From assembly GCF_000495475.1 (NCBI RefSeq), contig NZ_ASGZ01000027.1, forward strand, positions 1 to 52,450: DNA of 52,450 nucleotides, given 5' to 3'. The position numbers and the translations under genes were made by a program. The DNA is from Candidatus Halobonum tyrrellensis G22. GTDB lineage: Archaea; Halobacteriota; Halobacteria; Halobacteriales; Haloferacaceae. Shown here one piece after another: positions 51,892 to 52,450 of the stretch (positions within the stretch are counted from its first letter, which is position 1; each line of letters starts with the position of its first letter). Under the pieces are notes generated by a model. That model made no database searches and was not told where the DNA came from. It saw only the letters and a list, made by a program, of their open reading frames with translations.

Positions 51892-52450
51892 GTGTCGTCG
51901 CTCCGTCGCACCGCGGCCGCACTCGCGTGTCTCGCGGTACTCGCGTCGCTCGCGACGTTCGCGCTCGGCGCACCACTCGGCGGCGGTGGGGTCGCCGGCG
52001 TCGCGGGCGGGAGCACCACGGCCGACGGACCGGCCGGGGGAGCCGCGCCGCTCCCGTCGGGACCGCTGACGACCGTCGCGGTCGGGCCGAACGAGACCGT
52101 CGCGGGGCGGGCGGTCGCGGTCGGTCCGCGGACCGTCGTCGCGGGCACCGTCGAGGGCGACCTCCGGGCGTACGGGGGGAGCGTCGTCCTGACCGAGGGC
52201 GCGACCGTCACCGGCGACGTGCAGGCGTTCGGCGGCGTCGTCCGGCTGAACGGCACCGTCCGGGGGCCGGTCACCGCCTACGGCGGCCGGGTCGTCGTCG
52301 ACGGCGAGACGGGCGACGTGAACGCCGGCGGCGGCGCGGTCCGGCTCGCGGGGTCGACCGGGCGCGTGACGGTCCTCGGCGGGCGGGTCGTGCTCGCGCC
52401 CGGCGCGCGCGTCGGCGGCGACCTGGAGTACGACGCCCGACTGGTCGACC
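51892..52450 (+). CDS. Secreted bactofilin-like repeat protein, 5' part (runs off the right edge)
   Basis: The open frame continues past the window; about 186 codons are visible. It begins with a signal sequence (SSLRRTAAALACLAVLASLA, then TFALGAPL) and a flexible Gly/Pro-rich linker. The rest consists of short repeats of the form GTVEGDLRAYGGSVVL, TGDVQAFGGVVRL and GGDLEYDARL, which build a beta-helix like bactofilins and polymer-forming proteins. The GTG at 51892 has a TATACT box (51864-51869) about 27 bases before it. Export of a bactofilin-like fold is uncommon and suggests a surface polymer or adhesive. Confidence 0.75.
   Translation, partial: MSSLRRTAAALACLAVLASLATFALGAPLGGGGVAGVAGGSTTADGPAGGAAPLPSGPLTTVAVGPNETVAGRAVAVGPRTVVAGTVEGDLRAYGGSVVLTEGATVTGDVQAFGGVVRLNGTVRGPVTAYGGRVVVDGETGDVNAGGGAVRLAGSTGRVTVLGGRVVLAPGARVGGDLEYDARLVD

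Overview
This window is chromosomal DNA from an extremely halophilic archaeon (class Halobacteria). Four things point there. The base composition is very GC-rich. The predicted proteins are strongly acidic (rich in Asp and Glu). The replication genes are archaeal: mcm, a three-gene-type RPA (rpa3 with its partner rpap3) and the small subunit of replication factor C. Most genes have a TATA-like box about 27 bases before the start codon, the spacing expected for leaderless haloarchaeal transcripts. The rpa3/rpap3 pair resembles Haloferax-type genomes, but I would not name a genus.

Layout. Bases 1-3779: a minus-strand operon led by mcm, followed by four short poorly known genes, one a KaiC/RecA-like protein without a P-loop. 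Bases 3780-4160: tRNA-Pro(TGG) and a duplicated piece of its 3' end inside a hairpin. Bases 4249-10104: an SLC13-type permease, a Ski2-like helicase, a cupin and a membrane site-2 protease with CBS domains. Bases 10244-13668: tRNA-His, small conserved proteins, then rpap3 and rpa3. Bases 13908-21511: sugar-nucleotide synthesis, a Tfx regulator, TRAM and SWIM proteins, tRNA methyltransferase Trm1 and two tandem YihY/BrkB membrane proteins. Bases 21769-28000: glutamine synthetase divergent from an Lrp regulator, a 50-residue zinc ribbon, an aminopeptidase and alanyl-tRNA synthetase. Bases 28168-32659: a multi-GAF histidine kinase, TspO and threonine aldolase.

Bases 32660-33255 hold no recognisable gene but contain two copies, in opposite orientation, of an approximately 125-base element. 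Each copy has an 11-bp terminal stem around a 73-base centre. The stem sequences differ between copies but each remains perfectly paired. This compensatory pattern is the most interesting signal in the window.

Bases 33256-40960: alpha/beta hydrolase, glutamine amidotransferase, acyl-CoA dehydrogenase, secreted protein, pantoate kinase, ferredoxin and a membrane iron-sulfur oxidoreductase that may take electrons from acyl-CoA oxidation. Bases 41213-52450: an orphan Cas4-like protein, a glutaredoxin-redoxin-Sua5 operon, a CNNM transporter, a PiT phosphate transporter, a membrane-anchored HTH protein, a phosphoesterase, a CDF transporter, rfcS, a TAT lipoprotein and the start of a secreted bactofilin-like protein. 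The window is mostly housekeeping; no phage, insertion sequence, integrase or CRISPR array was seen.
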